Source: an uncultured Gammaproteobacteria bacterium (GTDB lineage Bacteria > Pseudomonadota > Gammaproteobacteria > SZUA-140). From it: DNA of 13,568 nucleotides. Below the pieces are notes generated by a model, which saw only the letters and a program-made list of their open reading frames with translations, searched no databases and was not told the origin of the DNA. Below, one piece after another: positions 13,448 through 13,568 of this stretch (position 1 is the stretch's first letter; the number at the start of each line of letters is the position of its first letter). Position numbers and translations under genes: made by a program. The stretch is from positions 1 through 13,568 of the forward strand of contig CALZIG010000094.1 of assembly GCA_945787585.1 (NCBI GenBank), in the 5' to 3' direction.

Positions 13448-13568
13448 GCCAGAACCGAGACTATTATCGCGCCGTTCGCGCGGTGCCTGTGGCTGGTTTT
13501 AAAAGAAGCGACGAAAGGCGGTGTCATTGAACAGTGGGTGTTTTTGGCCGCTGACCAGTTTCGTGGTG
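13448..13568 (-). pseudogene. algW: 5' part of the AlgW/DegS-type gene, separated by an in-frame TAA
   Basis: In the same frame as the protease, bases 13502-13567 encode TTKLVSGQKHPLFNDTAFRR followed by FF. This is the juxtamembrane linker typical of AlgW/DegS proteins (a VYTTK-type segment, then HPLF-x-DP-x-FRRFF). A TAA at 13499-13501 follows directly, and the frame then resumes with NQPQAPRERRDNSLGSG leading into the protease domain. Homology on both sides with no frame shift shows that a single codon is altered. It may be a true nonsense mutation or a base error in the TTTTAAAA run. The membrane anchor would be beyond the window. Confidence 0.75.

Noticed and set aside
1..13568. CRISPR array, tRNA, rRNA, insertion sequence or prophage genes
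   Set aside because: No spaced repeat series, cloverleaf, terminal inverted repeats, transposase or integrase sequence was seen on either strand.

Overview
The window looks like chromosomal DNA from a gammaproteobacterium. The block yqgE(algH)-ruvX-pyrR-pyrB-pyrC' is the arrangement known from Pseudomonas. A hisE-tatA-tatB-tatC string, a single-PDZ AlgW/DegS-type protease and an arginase/ornithine aminotransferase pair fit the same class. I cannot name a genus. I see no rRNA, tRNA, insertion sequence, phage gene or CRISPR array.

Layout. (1) 1-4675, minus strand: yqgE, ruvX, pyrR, pyrB, pyrC' and a PyrK-type electron-transfer subunit run as one tightly packed operon with several start/stop overlaps, and the last gene leaves the window at base 1. 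PyrB and PyrC' match the class A aspartate transcarbamoylase of pseudomonads, in which a catalytically dead dihydroorotase is a structural partner. The dihydroorotase-like protein here has lost key residues. A PyrK-like subunit implies an NAD-linked, class 1B-type dihydroorotate dehydrogenase whose catalytic subunit lies outside the window. (2) 4676-4973: an AT-rich divergent intergenic region with promoters for both sides, a perfect 13-bp inverted repeat and a 10-bp direct repeat. (3) 4974-7264: four genes I cannot assign to a pathway. They are a cytosolic coiled-coil protein on the plus strand and, on the minus strand, a previously easy-to-miss 31-residue membrane peptide, a two-helix membrane protein and a single-helix anchored protein. 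(4) 7492-9423, plus strand: hisE (histidine biosynthesis) followed by tatA, tatB and tatC, the complete twin-arginine translocase for folded proteins. (5) 9590-12615, plus strand: an exported ChaN-type protein, then arginase and ornithine aminotransferase, which together convert arginine via ornithine to glutamate semialdehyde. (6) 12623-13568, minus strand, convergent with the previous gene: an AlgW/DegS-type envelope-stress protease whose reading frame is broken by an in-frame TAA just upstream of the protease domain.

The observations most worth a second look are the in-frame stop in the protease gene, the inactive dihydroorotase paired with a PyrK subunit, the 31-residue membrane peptide and its membrane-protein neighbours, the long palindrome between yqgE and the coiled-coil gene, and a hairpin over the tatB ribosome binding site. 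I did not find a clearly new multi-gene system. The 4974-7264 block is the best place to look for one.
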